Source: a virus
IMG/VR virus record: IMGVR_UViG_3300020186_000091
Span: 1-23,757 of that record
Length of the DNA: 23,757 nucleotides
Strand: one strand, 5' to 3'
Made by a program: the position numbers and the translations under genes. Shown piece by piece: positions 6,181 to 13,684 of this stretch (position 1 is its first letter; every line of letters starts with the position of its first letter). The notes under the pieces are model-generated. The model worked only from the letters and a program-made list of their open reading frames with translations. It was not told the DNA's origin and made no database searches.

Positions 6181-8169
6181 ATGAACCTTGAAATCCTAAG
6201 AGTCAATTCCGTTGGGAAGGTGCGTAGGGCGACGCTCCATGGGCGTCCGTTCCTAGTGGCTCCGATGACCCTAATCGTGCCGGGTGTACTGCATGGCAAC
6301 CGAGGGCCGATGTACTACCCACTGGAGGAGATCGAGAAGAACCCCGACGACTGGAACGGGATGCCACTGGTGAACGGCCATCCCCGCAAGGATGGTGAGT
6401 ACATCAGCGCCCGTAGCCCAGAGGTCTATGACAAGCACGGTCTAGGCTTTGTCTTCAACGCCACGGTGGACGGCAAGCTGGTCGCTGAGGCATGGTTCGA
6501 CGAGGAGGTAGCCGGTAAGGTTGACTCTCGGATCGTGGCCAACCTCAACGCGAGTAGGTCTTTCGAGTTGAGTACCGGCCTAAACACCACTCACGACCAG
6601 GTCAAGGGGGAGTTCAACGGGCGGAAGTATGATGCTATTGCCCGTGACTACCGTCCAGATCACCTGGCGGTACTGCTCGACGAGGTAGGTGCCTGCTCCA
6701 TCAACGATGGTTGCGGGGTGCTAGTCAACTCCTTGGAGGTGGATCAGTTCAAGGTGGGCACTCGTGCTGAGCTGATCGAGGTGGACGGCAAGCTGGTCTG
6801 GCGAGTGGTCAACGACGACCCCCTGCTCCAAGTCACCACCATGGCGGGATGGCTAAGCAAGAACGGGGGAATGACTGGGTATGGGCAGGTCTTCGCACGA
6901 GTGGACGCCCGTGACCAGTTGGAACTCTGGTATGTTGGCGGTGATGGGGATGAGCCGGGCTTCGACACCGTAGTCAATGACAAGCTGGGGGTATTGCCCA
7001 GCGTGGCCTCAGTGACGTACAAGGCAACCTCATTCCCTCCAGAGGACAAGGGGTGGAAGCAGGTCTACCCCGATAACGTGGACGTGGTTGCCAACTATGA
7101 CTACAGCCTTGTGAGTCAGCTGCGCCTAGCCCTTACTCTGCTCGGCCCGGACGAATGGATCGAAGACGCTAAGGACGGCTTCGTGGTGTTCAAGAAGGCT
7201 GGCAAGACGTTCAAGCAATCGTACACAATCACTGACGGTGAACTGGTTGTGGGTCCCGCTGCTACCGAGCTGATCACAGTTAAACCCTACTATCGTAGAA
7301 TCCCTACCCAATCTAAAGGAGAGCCTGACATGGCAGGTAACGTAAAGAAGATGACCGATGCCCAGCGCAAGGGGCAGGTTGACTACATCACCAGCAATTG
7401 TGGCTGTTGGAAGGACGGCAAGGATACGCTCTCCAAGTTCAGCGACCCCCAGCTCATCACCTTGTACAACGCCACGAAGTCCGAGAAGATGGGCAGGAAG
7501 GTGAATCCCACCCTCAACGCCGAGGACGAGATTGTCCAAGGCATCAGTATCGGTGAACTGGCCGAGTTCCTTAGCGTGGCGGCTGACCCGGCGAATGACC
7601 CGGCTGGCTTCATCAAGGAGATCAAGGCTAAACTGGACGAGATCCAGGCATCCCTTGATGGCAGCGCTGATCCCGCCGAACCCACCGACGAACCAATCGT
7701 CGATGAGCCGGTAGCCTCTTCGGTCAATCGGGGCAGAGTGCAACCCCGCAACGGTGATCAGGGGCGTAAGCCCCAGACCGTGGCCGACTGGCGCAAGTTC
7801 GCCCCTCGTGAGGTAGTCGAAGCCTTCGACAACGCTGCCACGGTGGTCAACAGTCAGAAGGATCAGCTCATTGCCAAGCTGGTCGCCAACGTGGGTGACG
7901 ACGAGAACCGCAAGAAAACCCTCGTCACCCTGTTCCGCAAGAAGGACCTTGCCGAGCTGAAAGCACTCGCCAGCCTGATTCCCAGTCAGACCGCGCATAA
8001 CCACGAGGTCGATGACTCCTCCCCCAGCTGGGAAGGCGCGGCCGGTGGTACGTCCAATTCCGGGGAAGGCGTGGACACTCTGAACTCGGCCGACTCCGAC
8101 AGTCTGCCTCTGCCTCGTATGAATTATCAGGATCTGGCGTATACCGCCAACGGCAAGGCGAAGAAGTAA
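6181..8169 (+). CDS. DUF2213-type protein: probable head maturation protease fused to scaffold
   Basis: The 662-residue product sits between portal/minor head genes and the capsid genes, where protease and scaffold belong. Residues 1-185 match the DUF2213 type (RATLHGRPFLVAPMTLIVPG, LVNGHPRKDG, FELSTGL, HLAVLLDEVGACS, NDGCGV). His67 and Ser131 lie where HK97-type (S78) head proteases have His and Ser, so a serine protease role is plausible but inferred. A middle region of about 190-375 is unassigned. From residue 384 the protein is acidic and helical with a low-complexity D/E/P linker near 490-515, typical of a scaffold. ATG 6181 lacks a clear Shine-Dalgarno. An internal start at 7330 is described separately. 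Confidence 0.82.
   Translation: MNLEILRVNSVGKVRRATLHGRPFLVAPMTLIVPGVLHGNRGPMYYPLEEIEKNPDDWNGMPLVNGHPRKDGEYISARSPEVYDKHGLGFVFNATVDGKLVAEAWFDEEVAGKVDSRIVANLNASRSFELSTGLNTTHDQVKGEFNGRKYDAIARDYRPDHLAVLLDEVGACSINDGCGVLVNSLEVDQFKVGTRAELIEVDGKLVWRVVNDDPLLQVTTMAGWLSKNGGMTGYGQVFARVDARDQLELWYVGGDGDEPGFDTVVNDKLGVLPSVASVTYKATSFPPEDKGWKQVYPDNVDVVANYDYSLVSQLRLALTLLGPDEWIEDAKDGFVVFKKAGKTFKQSYTITDGELVVGPAATELITVKPYYRRIPTQSKGEPDMAGNVKKMTDAQRKGQVDYITSNCGCWKDGKDTLSKFSDPQLITLYNATKSEKMGRKVNPTLNAEDEIVQGISIGELAEFLSVAADPANDPAGFIKEIKAKLDEIQASLDGSADPAEPTDEPIVDEPVASSVNRGRVQPRNGDQGRKPQTVADWRKFAPREVVEAFDNAATVVNSQKDQLIAKLVANVGDDENRKKTLVTLFRKKDLAELKALASLIPSQTAHNHEVDDSSPSWEGAAGGTSNSGEGVDTLNSADSDSLPLPRMNYQDLAYTANGKAKK
7315..7321 (+). 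promoter_or_regulatory. Internal ribosome binding site for a nested scaffold start
   Basis: AAAGGAG lies 8 bases before an in-frame ATG at 7330, inside the DUF2213 gene. This is among the strongest Shine-Dalgarno matches in the window, whereas the full-length gene's own start has none, so the internal start is likely used and may be the more productive one. Confidence 0.75.
7330..8169 (+). CDS. Nested in-frame scaffolding protein (279 residues)
   Basis: An internal start in the protease gene would make only its C-terminal scaffold part, an arrangement known from lambda C/Nu3 and similar phages. The start has AAAGGAG at ideal spacing and lies where the sequence changes character: MAGNVKKMTDAQRKGQVDYI begins a new charged, helical domain. 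The product has a CGCW motif, an acidic D/E/P-rich linker and a basic Arg/Lys-rich helical region ending in LASLIPS, followed by a polar tail. It would assemble with the capsid protein and then be removed, probably by the protease in the longer product. The nested start is seen in sequence; its use is inferred. Confidence 0.65.
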   Translation: MAGNVKKMTDAQRKGQVDYITSNCGCWKDGKDTLSKFSDPQLITLYNATKSEKMGRKVNPTLNAEDEIVQGISIGELAEFLSVAADPANDPAGFIKEIKAKLDEIQASLDGSADPAEPTDEPIVDEPVASSVNRGRVQPRNGDQGRKPQTVADWRKFAPREVVEAFDNAATVVNSQKDQLIAKLVANVGDDENRKKTLVTLFRKKDLAELKALASLIPSQTAHNHEVDDSSPSWEGAAGGTSNSGEGVDTLNSADSDSLPLPRMNYQDLAYTANGKAKK

Positions 8170-8209
8170 TCCCGACCAATATTCAATCACCGATATCAGG
8201 AGAGTAGAC

Positions 8210-8701
8210 ATGGCCCGTGGAAATGAGATCATCGTAAACTCCAATCCCCGTGGGGTCTTCGAGGAGGGGTACGTCACCACTGGGGAAACCTTTATACCCG
8301 GGATGGTTGTACAGCGTGACCCCACCGTGGCTCTACAGGGTGGGCGGCATACCTACAAAATCTACAACCGTGACGCCGATGGTGACCGGCCTGCGGGAGC
8401 CTTCTGGGTAGTGACCAATCTTCTCGGAACCTTGCTTGGCAAGACCGTGACTGAATCCATCGCAGCCGGTGGTCGTGTGGCCTTGTACTCTCCAATTCGT
8501 GGTGAGGAGATCAACCTGCTCGTCGGCAACCTGTCCGGCACTAGCGACGACCATGTGGCAGGTGAGATCCTCATGGTCGACGACGGTACCGGCAAGCTGA
8601 TCGCTACCGCCGGAACTCCGGAGACCGAGGTTGCCCAGCTGCTCGAAGCCATCACCGATCCCACCGAGGATACTCTGGCGTGGTGCCAGTGGTCGGCGTA
8701 G
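8210..8701 (+). CDS. Probable capsid decoration / stabilisation protein
   Basis: These 163 residues lie directly upstream of the major capsid gene, the usual place for decoration proteins. CAGGAG a few bases upstream supports ATG 8210. The sequence is beta-rich with many Gly, Val and Thr, as in small beta-barrel head-decoration proteins (GETFIPGMVVQRDP, AGGRVALYSPIRGEEINLLV, VAGEILMVDDGTGKLIAT). There is no signal peptide or membrane segment. The call rests on position, size and composition rather than on a sharp motif. Confidence 0.7.
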   Translation: MARGNEIIVNSNPRGVFEEGYVTTGETFIPGMVVQRDPTVALQGGRHTYKIYNRDADGDRPAGAFWVVTNLLGTLLGKTVTESIAAGGRVALYSPIRGEEINLLVGNLSGTSDDHVAGEILMVDDGTGKLIATAGTPETEVAQLLEAITDPTEDTLAWCQWSA

Positions 8702-8712
8702 CTCACACCTTC

Positions 8713-8759
8713 TAAGTGAGGGTAGGACTAGTCCCACCCTCCTTATCGCGACTCACTTA
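8713..8759 (+). promoter_or_regulatory. Overlapping inverted repeats between decoration and capsid genes
   Basis: Two pairings are possible. An inner hairpin pairs GAGGGT (8718-8723) with ACCCTC (8736-8741) around the palindrome GGACTAGTCC (8725-8734). An outer stem pairs TAAGTGAG (8713-8720) with CTCACTTA (8752-8759). The arms share GAG at 8718-8720, so they compete in part. No T-run follows, so this is not a classical terminator. It could tune capsid expression or protect mRNA ends. Confidence 0.6.
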
Positions 8760-8789
8760 CCGTACTTCCTGACCTAGGAGAATCAATCC

Positions 8790-9962
8790 ATGTTTGTTGA
8801 CTTCGTAATCAATGGTCCTGGCGGAATCACCGGGGGCGGTGAAGTGGGTGAGGCGTTGCAAGCCACTCGCTTCGATCCCGGCTTCATGCGCCCCTTCCTC
8901 AACCGCAAGCGCCAGAAGTGCGTCACGGTACATACCGGACGACAGACGCTGAATGAAAAGGGTGAGCTGACTCCCGAGTACAAGACGGTACTGGTCAGTG
9001 ACCTGATGCGTCGTGGCTACGAGATGCCAGTGTACAACGCGATGACTCTCCGCCGGGATGAGTGGGTGATGTTCGATCAGGCCGTTACCCGTGCCGGTCG
9101 TGGACGTCTCCGAGCATGGAGCGATCTGGCTGCTTCCAGTACCTTCGGCGGCTTCGACGGTATGGCGAAGTTGACCCTGGAATATGAAAGCATGTCCGAT
9201 CCGGGTGAGGCCATCGTCGACATGGAGGGTCTGGCGGATGGTCGTACGGATAGCTCGCTGTTCAAGACTCGGTCCATCCCGCTGCCCATAATTCACTCGG
9301 ACTTCTGGTTCAGCCGTCGGCGTCTGGCGGTCAGCCGCAATAGTGGCACCCCGCTGGACACCACCATGGCCGAGGCAGCCGGTCGTCGGGTTGCCGAGAT
9401 GATCGAGAAGATCACCATCGGTGTGGAGGCAGGCATCAATTTCGGCACCGACAGCAATCGTCACGAGGGGAACAGTCAGGTGTACGGGTACACCAACTTC
9501 CCCCAGCGCATGACGAAGACGGATCTCACCACGCCAAACGGCACCAACGCTTCCAGCATCATTGGCGATATCATCGAGATGCGTGAGGAGATGTACGCCT
9601 CGAACTTCTTCGGGCCGTTCATGGTGTACCATACTCCATCGTATGACGCCTACCTGGACATGGACTATATCCTGACCGGTGGCAACGTGGCCACGCAAAC
9701 ACTTCGGCAGCGCATCGAAGCCATCGACGGCGTTCAGGGTATGCGCCGCCTGGACTTCTGGACTGGCAGCTCCTTCCAGATGATCATGGTCCAGATGCAG
9801 CCCGAGACGGCCCGTGCCATCAACGGCATGGACTTCACCACGGTCCAATGGGAGTCGCAGGGCGGGATGCGGCTGAACTTCAAGGTGATGGCCATCCAGC
9901 TGCCTCAGCTCCGTACGAACTATGCCGGGGACGCGGGCATCATCCACGCTACGACCGCGTAG
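8790..9962 (+). CDS. Major capsid protein (HK97-fold inferred)
   Basis: The 390-residue protein follows protease/scaffold and decoration genes, the position and length of the major capsid protein. TAGGAG upstream supports ATG 8790. Residues visible include an N-terminal arm (residues 1-60), a long helical stretch (TMAEAAGRRVAEMIEKITIGVEAG, about 190-213), a YGYTNFPQR segment, a helix EMREEMYASNFF, and a C-terminal beta region (QMIMVQMQPE, MRLNFKVMAIQLPQLR). These fit an HK97-like core with spine helix and peripheral domain. The call rests on synteny and overall features. I see no way to tell crosslinking chemistry. A family A repeat lies just after the stop. Confidence 0.87.
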   Translation: MFVDFVINGPGGITGGGEVGEALQATRFDPGFMRPFLNRKRQKCVTVHTGRQTLNEKGELTPEYKTVLVSDLMRRGYEMPVYNAMTLRRDEWVMFDQAVTRAGRGRLRAWSDLAASSTFGGFDGMAKLTLEYESMSDPGEAIVDMEGLADGRTDSSLFKTRSIPLPIIHSDFWFSRRRLAVSRNSGTPLDTTMAEAAGRRVAEMIEKITIGVEAGINFGTDSNRHEGNSQVYGYTNFPQRMTKTDLTTPNGTNASSIIGDIIEMREEMYASNFFGPFMVYHTPSYDAYLDMDYILTGGNVATQTLRQRIEAIDGVQGMRRLDFWTGSSFQMIMVQMQPETARAINGMDFTTVQWESQGGMRLNFKVMAIQLPQLRTNYAGDAGIIHATTA

Positions 9963-9985
9963 GCATAACGCCGGGCACTCCGACC

Positions 9986-10016
9986 CTAGTGCGAAGCACC
10001 GGGCTTAATGCCCTAG
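9986..10016 (+). repeat. Family A hairpin repeat after the capsid gene
   Basis: This 31-base copy is identical to 1790-1820, with CTAG at both ends and the GTGC-GAA-GCAC and GGGC-TTAAT-GCCC hairpins. It lies 23 bases after the capsid stop and before the next gene's Shine-Dalgarno, where a hairpin could define an mRNA end. Confidence 0.92.
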
Positions 10017-10083
10017 TACGAGAGTGCCTATTGTTCAACCTCCACCCATTCCCATCCAAGTAATAACGCTCAAGGAGAGACTG

Positions 10084-10560
10084 ATGGCTCGGTTCAAGTT
10101 GATCGCCGGGAAGCACACTGCGCGGGAGAAGCCCAAGAAGGAGGGTGAGCGAGGTGCCCTTGTCCACTACAGTCGGGGGGACGTTGTCGAGTCCGATCGG
10201 GACCTGGTCAAGCAGTTCGGCAGTGAGAAGTTCCAGTTCCTGGGGGGTAAAGTCGAGGAGTTCGATACCCCTGCCAATGCCCGTGAATTCCCCCATGGGC
10301 AGGTCCATTCGGGGATGCAGAAGGCTACCCCCAAGGGTGAGGCCCCCCACCGTTCCACCGTTGACCAGGAGCTGACCGATGATCTGCCCCCGGTCAACGA
10401 GGATGCCATACCGGAGGGTGAGGCCGATGACGGTCTCGAAGAGTTGAAGCTGGACGAACTCAAGGAGCTTGCCAGCGAGCAGGAGATTGACCTCAGCGGC
10501 GCTCACAAGAAGGTGGACATCATCAACCGAATTCGCCAGTCCCGTGAGGAGGATGCGTAG
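10084..10560 (+). CDS. Small protein with a C-terminal SAP/HeH/Rho-N-like helical module
   Basis: AAGGAGAG at 10071-10078 fixes ATG 10084 and gives 158 residues; a GTG 60 bases upstream is in frame but overlaps the spacer after a family A repeat. The N-terminal third (FKLIAGKHT, GALVHYSRGDVVESDRDLVK) resembles small phage proteins that follow capsid genes and carry a short beta-rich module. An acidic linker follows. The C-terminal 35 residues (ELKLDELKELASEQEIDLSG, then HKKVDIINRIRQ) have the helix-extended loop-helix pattern of SAP/HeH/Rho N-terminal domains, which often bind nucleic acid. The role is unknown; a head-associated or DNA-contacting protein is possible. Confidence 0.7.
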   Translation: MARFKLIAGKHTAREKPKKEGERGALVHYSRGDVVESDRDLVKQFGSEKFQFLGGKVEEFDTPANAREFPHGQVHSGMQKATPKGEAPHRSTVDQELTDDLPPVNEDAIPEGEADDGLEELKLDELKELASEQEIDLSGAHKKVDIINRIRQSREEDA

Positions 10561-10586
10561 TACGAAGTGCGGGGCTTCATGCGATG
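10558..10586 (+). repeat. Degenerate family A repeat at a stop codon
   Basis: TAGTACGAAGTGCGGGGCTT then CATGCGATG aligns with family A at most positions. Stem bases have drifted. The initial TAG is the stop codon of the preceding gene, so the repeat begins exactly at the gene end. Confidence 0.6.
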
Positions 10587-10650
10587 TATGGAGTCCCGGA
10601 ATTCCCCCCCACTCTCCACGAGTTAACCCAATGATGCAGGAGTACGCAGG

Positions 10651-11007
10651 ATGGTGGAGGTACTACTCGCTGCCATCGCTTCGCCTTTCCTATGGGAGTT
10701 CATCCGGTATCTGATTGGGTTCGCCAGGAAGAAGGAGTACCTAGAGTTCACCCATGAGCAATACGTCAAGGATGTTCAGGGACTGTACGAGCGGCTGGAA
10801 AAGCAAGAGCAACACGTCGACAGTCTTGAAGTACAAATCAAAGACCTGATCAAGAGTGATATGGTCAAGTCATCGCAACTTATTAGAACTCAGCTGGATC
10901 TGGAGTTTTCCCAAAGGGAAAAGCGGCGCTTGCAGTCCGAGCTGAAACTATTGAAGGGAGGTGCGGGTGATGATCAACATTCGCCGTCGCAGGATCCTGA
11001 TAGTTGA
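10651..11007 (+). CDS. Membrane-anchored coiled-coil protein
   Basis: AGGAG at 10638-10642 supports ATG 10651 and gives 118 residues. Residues 4-24 form a hydrophobic helix (LLAAIASPFLWEFIRYLIGF) followed by Arg-Lys-Lys, which predicts an N-terminal anchor with the rest in the cytoplasm if the positive-inside rule holds. Residues about 40-100 are a charged heptad-like coiled coil (LYERLEKQEQHVDSLEVQIK). The polar tail overlaps the receiver gene that follows by 38 bases in another frame. It could be a spanin- or holin-like lysis protein, a structural anchor, or a partner of the receiver. No kinase motifs are present. Not a recognised family. Confidence 0.72.
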   Translation: MVEVLLAAIASPFLWEFIRYLIGFARKKEYLEFTHEQYVKDVQGLYERLEKQEQHVDSLEVQIKDLIKSDMVKSSQLIRTQLDLEFSQREKRRLQSELKLLKGGAGDDQHSPSQDPDS

Positions 11008-11449
11008 GGATGACATTGCTAGTGCCCGCAACTTGGCGGAATGCCTGCCCTGCTTTGAAGTGGATGGTGCTGACACGTTCAGGGATGCCCGGCGAAAACT
11101 GGTATCCAGCATTGATGATCCCTATAGTGCCATCATCTTAGACCTGCAACTGCCTGACGCTCATGGCTCCGCGTTAGCTGCCATTGTCCATGACAAATGG
11201 ACTGAGATACCAATCATCGTTGTCACGGGCATGTCGGCCAAGGAGGAGTCATCAATCAAGTTATACCGGGCTGGGGCGCAGAAGATCCTACGCAAGCCAT
11301 ACGATCCCGAGGAGTTGAGGCAAGCACTGCTCGAGATGATCTCCAAGAAAGAGGCATCCAATCTAGTGTCCCCAGCCAGGCAAGACATCCAAGAGACCAA
11401 AGAAATGGTTAGCAAACTGGCAAACAAGAGTATCAGCGATAAGGCGTGA
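10970..11449 (+). CDS. Stand-alone response-regulator receiver protein
   Basis: Receiver domains take a phosphoryl group from a histidine kinase on an Asp and switch conformation. ATG 10970 has GGGAGG 8 bases upstream (10956-10961); a GTG at 10961 is less likely. In the 159-residue product all key residues are present: the acidic pocket in ILIVEDD (Glu13, Asp14), phosphoacceptor Asp58 in IILDLQLPD, Thr86 in IVVTG, and Lys109 in LRKPYD. After the receiver (to about 127) only a charged helical tail follows, with no DNA-binding or enzymatic output domain. It overlaps the membrane coiled-coil gene and is followed 5 bases later by a haem protein gene. No cognate kinase is visible here, so a host kinase is the likely donor. 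Confidence 0.9.
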   Translation: MINIRRRRILIVEDDIASARNLAECLPCFEVDGADTFRDARRKLVSSIDDPYSAIILDLQLPDAHGSALAAIVHDKWTEIPIIVVTGMSAKEESSIKLYRAGAQKILRKPYDPEELRQALLEMISKKEASNLVSPARQDIQETKEMVSKLANKSISDKA

Positions 11450-11454
11450 ACTAA

Positions 11455-12972
11455 GTGCAAAGAACCCTACTATGCCTGATCGCGATGGTGAGCGCGGTTC
11501 CCGTGCAAGCCCAGCGGATGCCTTTTCTATTCCCCAAGGAACCCGAGGCAGTATCTCCAGCGCAGGTCGCCGTACTAGTCCATAAGGATCTCCAGCAGTA
11601 CTCAGACTCTGACAGGTATTACCTACGCTACTTGTACCTTCATAACCTCCCCACCTCAGCGGCTAGGTTCCGTATGGCAAGAGTGCTGGCAGGTCACAAC
11701 AATGGCATGAGCTGCGAGCCTGATCTAAAGGCTCCCCAGCCAATAACTCCCAGCGGTGCGGTCTACCGTATTGACCTTCGATGGTACGGTTGGAATATCA
11801 AGACCTGGGACCTTCTCCTAGACCCCTACTCCACCATACAGTCGGTGGTATTCATACAGAAGGCAGGTGTACCTTGGAAGGAGGGGGATGGCAAGACGTA
11901 TGACTACGACTTCAAGTACATCAAGAAAGGGGAGAAGTATATAGCCCCTCACCTGTCGCAGCCCCCATCCAGTCCTCAGGTGATGGATGATATCTACAAG
12001 TGGACTGGATCATTCGTACCCATGGTGCGGGGGGATTGGTTCCTGTCACAGACCGCCACGCAGGAGGACAAGGTGCCAGGGTACTACGACTTCCTGGGGG
12101 TTAAGGACGAGAAGACCTTTGAGGAGCTGGTACGTTTCGATCGCAAGCTGAGTAAGAACACCGAACATGTCAGGGGTCACATATTCTCAGGCATCGTCAG
12201 CCAACCCCGTAGGACCAGTCGTAAGAACACCGTGTTCGGGGGGTACAGGGAGAGCTTCGACAGTCTCAAGGCGGTAGGGCTGAAGAACCCATTGATATTC
12301 CTGGATGACCAGTTTGAGTTTGACATCTCGGAGAAGTATGCACCCCTACCCAATGGCTTCCCGGCATGGTTCCTCGGGGACAACAAAGGCAATAGGGCTG
12401 ACAAGGCGTTGGACGGCATAGTTGGCGCTGATATGTTCGGTGCCCAATACGCACCCACTGGAACCAAGGTAAACGACAACCGCCTCCAGATCAACGTATC
12501 CTGCATCAGCTGCCACTACGCCAGCCTGGATGAGAATGGGGTGAAGAACACTGGGGCAGCCGCTATCAGCAAGATCAACGAGCCGGACTACTACATCCTC
12601 CAAGACCTCACCCGCAAGTATCTCCGCGACATTGAGCTGCCAACCAAGATTGACCGACTGGGATATTACTCGACCATCAAGTCCGCAACGGGGTGGGAAC
12701 CTGCCGAATACGCCGTGGAGTATCGAACCGCCCACAGTCTGTATGAGTTTGGAAAAATAGGGCTGAAGACAGCGGCGAGGGAGATGGGCGTAAACTACGT
12801 CGAGATGGGGGTCAAGCTGGCTGGCTACGACTTGGCGACTGGAAACAAGCTGCATCCAATGCTCTCCTTCATTCGTGACGGGGGTGAGATCCCCAGACGC
12901 CAGTGGGAGGAAGCATTCCCGGAAGCCATGCGGGTCTACTATTCAACGACCCTAATTCCTAAGGAGAAGTGA
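11455..12972 (+). CDS. Large exported mono-haem c-type cytochrome-like protein
   Basis: A 505-residue protein with an N-terminal signal peptide (hydrophobic core about 4-14, AQA-like cleavage near 19). GTG 11455 has a weak AAGG at 11441-11444 and lies 5 bases after the receiver stop, so coupling is likely. A CISCH motif at residues 350-354 is the classic CxxCH haem c attachment site. Candidate distal Met residues lie in the C-terminal part (for example HPMLSF). The long N-terminal region (20-340) is rich in Tyr, Trp and Lys with no family I recognise. Such large one-haem proteins are common among exported planctomycete proteins, so host origin of the gene is likely. Being in a phage late operon is unusual. 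Confidence 0.75.
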   Translation: MQRTLLCLIAMVSAVPVQAQRMPFLFPKEPEAVSPAQVAVLVHKDLQQYSDSDRYYLRYLYLHNLPTSAARFRMARVLAGHNNGMSCEPDLKAPQPITPSGAVYRIDLRWYGWNIKTWDLLLDPYSTIQSVVFIQKAGVPWKEGDGKTYDYDFKYIKKGEKYIAPHLSQPPSSPQVMDDIYKWTGSFVPMVRGDWFLSQTATQEDKVPGYYDFLGVKDEKTFEELVRFDRKLSKNTEHVRGHIFSGIVSQPRRTSRKNTVFGGYRESFDSLKAVGLKNPLIFLDDQFEFDISEKYAPLPNGFPAWFLGDNKGNRADKALDGIVGADMFGAQYAPTGTKVNDNRLQINVSCISCHYASLDENGVKNTGAAAISKINEPDYYILQDLTRKYLRDIELPTKIDRLGYYSTIKSATGWEPAEYAVEYRTAHSLYEFGKIGLKTAAREMGVNYVEMGVKLAGYDLATGNKLHPMLSFIRDGGEIPRRQWEEAFPEAMRVYYSTTLIPKEK

Positions 12973-13640
12973 TGAAGACCGTTCTATCTTGTACCCTGCT
13001 CACTTTACTTCTGCTCAGCGATACCACCAACGTAGAGGGTGGTGATTGTGCTAGGTTCGGCACCTACCGTATTCAGCAACGTCATGGTTACGCCGTTCAG
13101 TCCTACGCCACCCATCAGTACGTTGCCCCTCAGCAAGCCGTATACGTTGCTCCAGTCGTGGCCGTATACGTGCCTCTCTATACACCGACGTACAACGTGA
13201 CGTACGACCCTACAGGGGGTGCGGCTGGTCTGGCATTACTCGAACGGCTACAGTCGCTTGAGAACAAGGTAGACCGCATCAACGTGGCACCCACTGTCGA
13301 GCCGGTAGCCCCCGGTCCAATAGACCCTCCCACGTTCCTGCCACGCCGTAAGGCACCACCACCGAAAGCCCTACTCCCAGGTAGTGGACCAACCCTCAGC
13401 GGCGCTAAGTTGTTCATCACGAAGTGTGCTAGCTGCCACGATGGGAAGAAGGGGGGCAACCCGGTTCTATTCGACAAGGGTGGTCTCATCAATCGTGATG
13501 GTGTTCCTGAGTCCATAATGCAGGCATTGCGTACAGGTAAGATGGGAAAGCAGAAGCTGCCCCTGTTGACCGATGCTCAACGATTGGAGATGACTTACCA
13601 TCTGTTCGACCTTCCGCCCCCGCTTATGGCAAAGAAGTAA
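12972..13640 (+). CDS. Exported small cytochrome c-like protein
   Basis: AAGGAG at 12961-12966 and a TGATG overlap with the previous stop support ATG 12972 (222 residues). Residues 1-17 form a signal peptide, perhaps lipid-free since no lipobox is clear. Residues 40-80 are Tyr/Val/Ala/Pro-rich (YVAPQQAVYVAPVVAVYVP), a short coiled coil at 88-104 (LLERLQSLENKV) and a Pro-rich linker follow. Residues 140-215 form a cytochrome c domain: LSGAKLFITKCASCHDGKKG with CASCH at 152-156, and a probable axial Met191 in TGKMGKQKLPLLTDAQ. The product should act outside the cytoplasmic membrane as an electron carrier or redox sensor. It pairs with the larger haem protein upstream. Confidence 0.85.
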   Translation: MKTVLSCTLLTLLLLSDTTNVEGGDCARFGTYRIQQRHGYAVQSYATHQYVAPQQAVYVAPVVAVYVPLYTPTYNVTYDPTGGAAGLALLERLQSLENKVDRINVAPTVEPVAPGPIDPPTFLPRRKAPPPKALLPGSGPTLSGAKLFITKCASCHDGKKGGNPVLFDKGGLINRDGVPESIMQALRTGKMGKQKLPLLTDAQRLEMTYHLFDLPPPLMAKK

Positions 13641-13684
13641 TGTGGAAGGGTATTATCGTCAGTCCGTTTCAAAGGAGGTTCACC

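Noticed and set aside
7126-8325. 399-codon open frame on the minus strand
   Set aside because: It lies fully opposite the DUF2213/scaffold gene and the start of the decoration gene. Its product has no recognisable pattern, and all supported genes are on the plus strand.
8757-9947. 396-codon open frame on the minus strand
   Set aside because: It is antisense to the major capsid gene, which has Shine-Dalgarno, length and synteny support. The antisense protein is His/Leu-rich and looks like codon-bias shadow.
11455-13640. Haem genes as an assembly artefact joining host DNA
   Set aside because: Virion-type genes flank the block, overlaps run from receiver into the haem genes and the coding style is like the neighbours. 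It is not excluded, but not favoured; read mapping across 10560-10650 and 15650-15720 would settle it.
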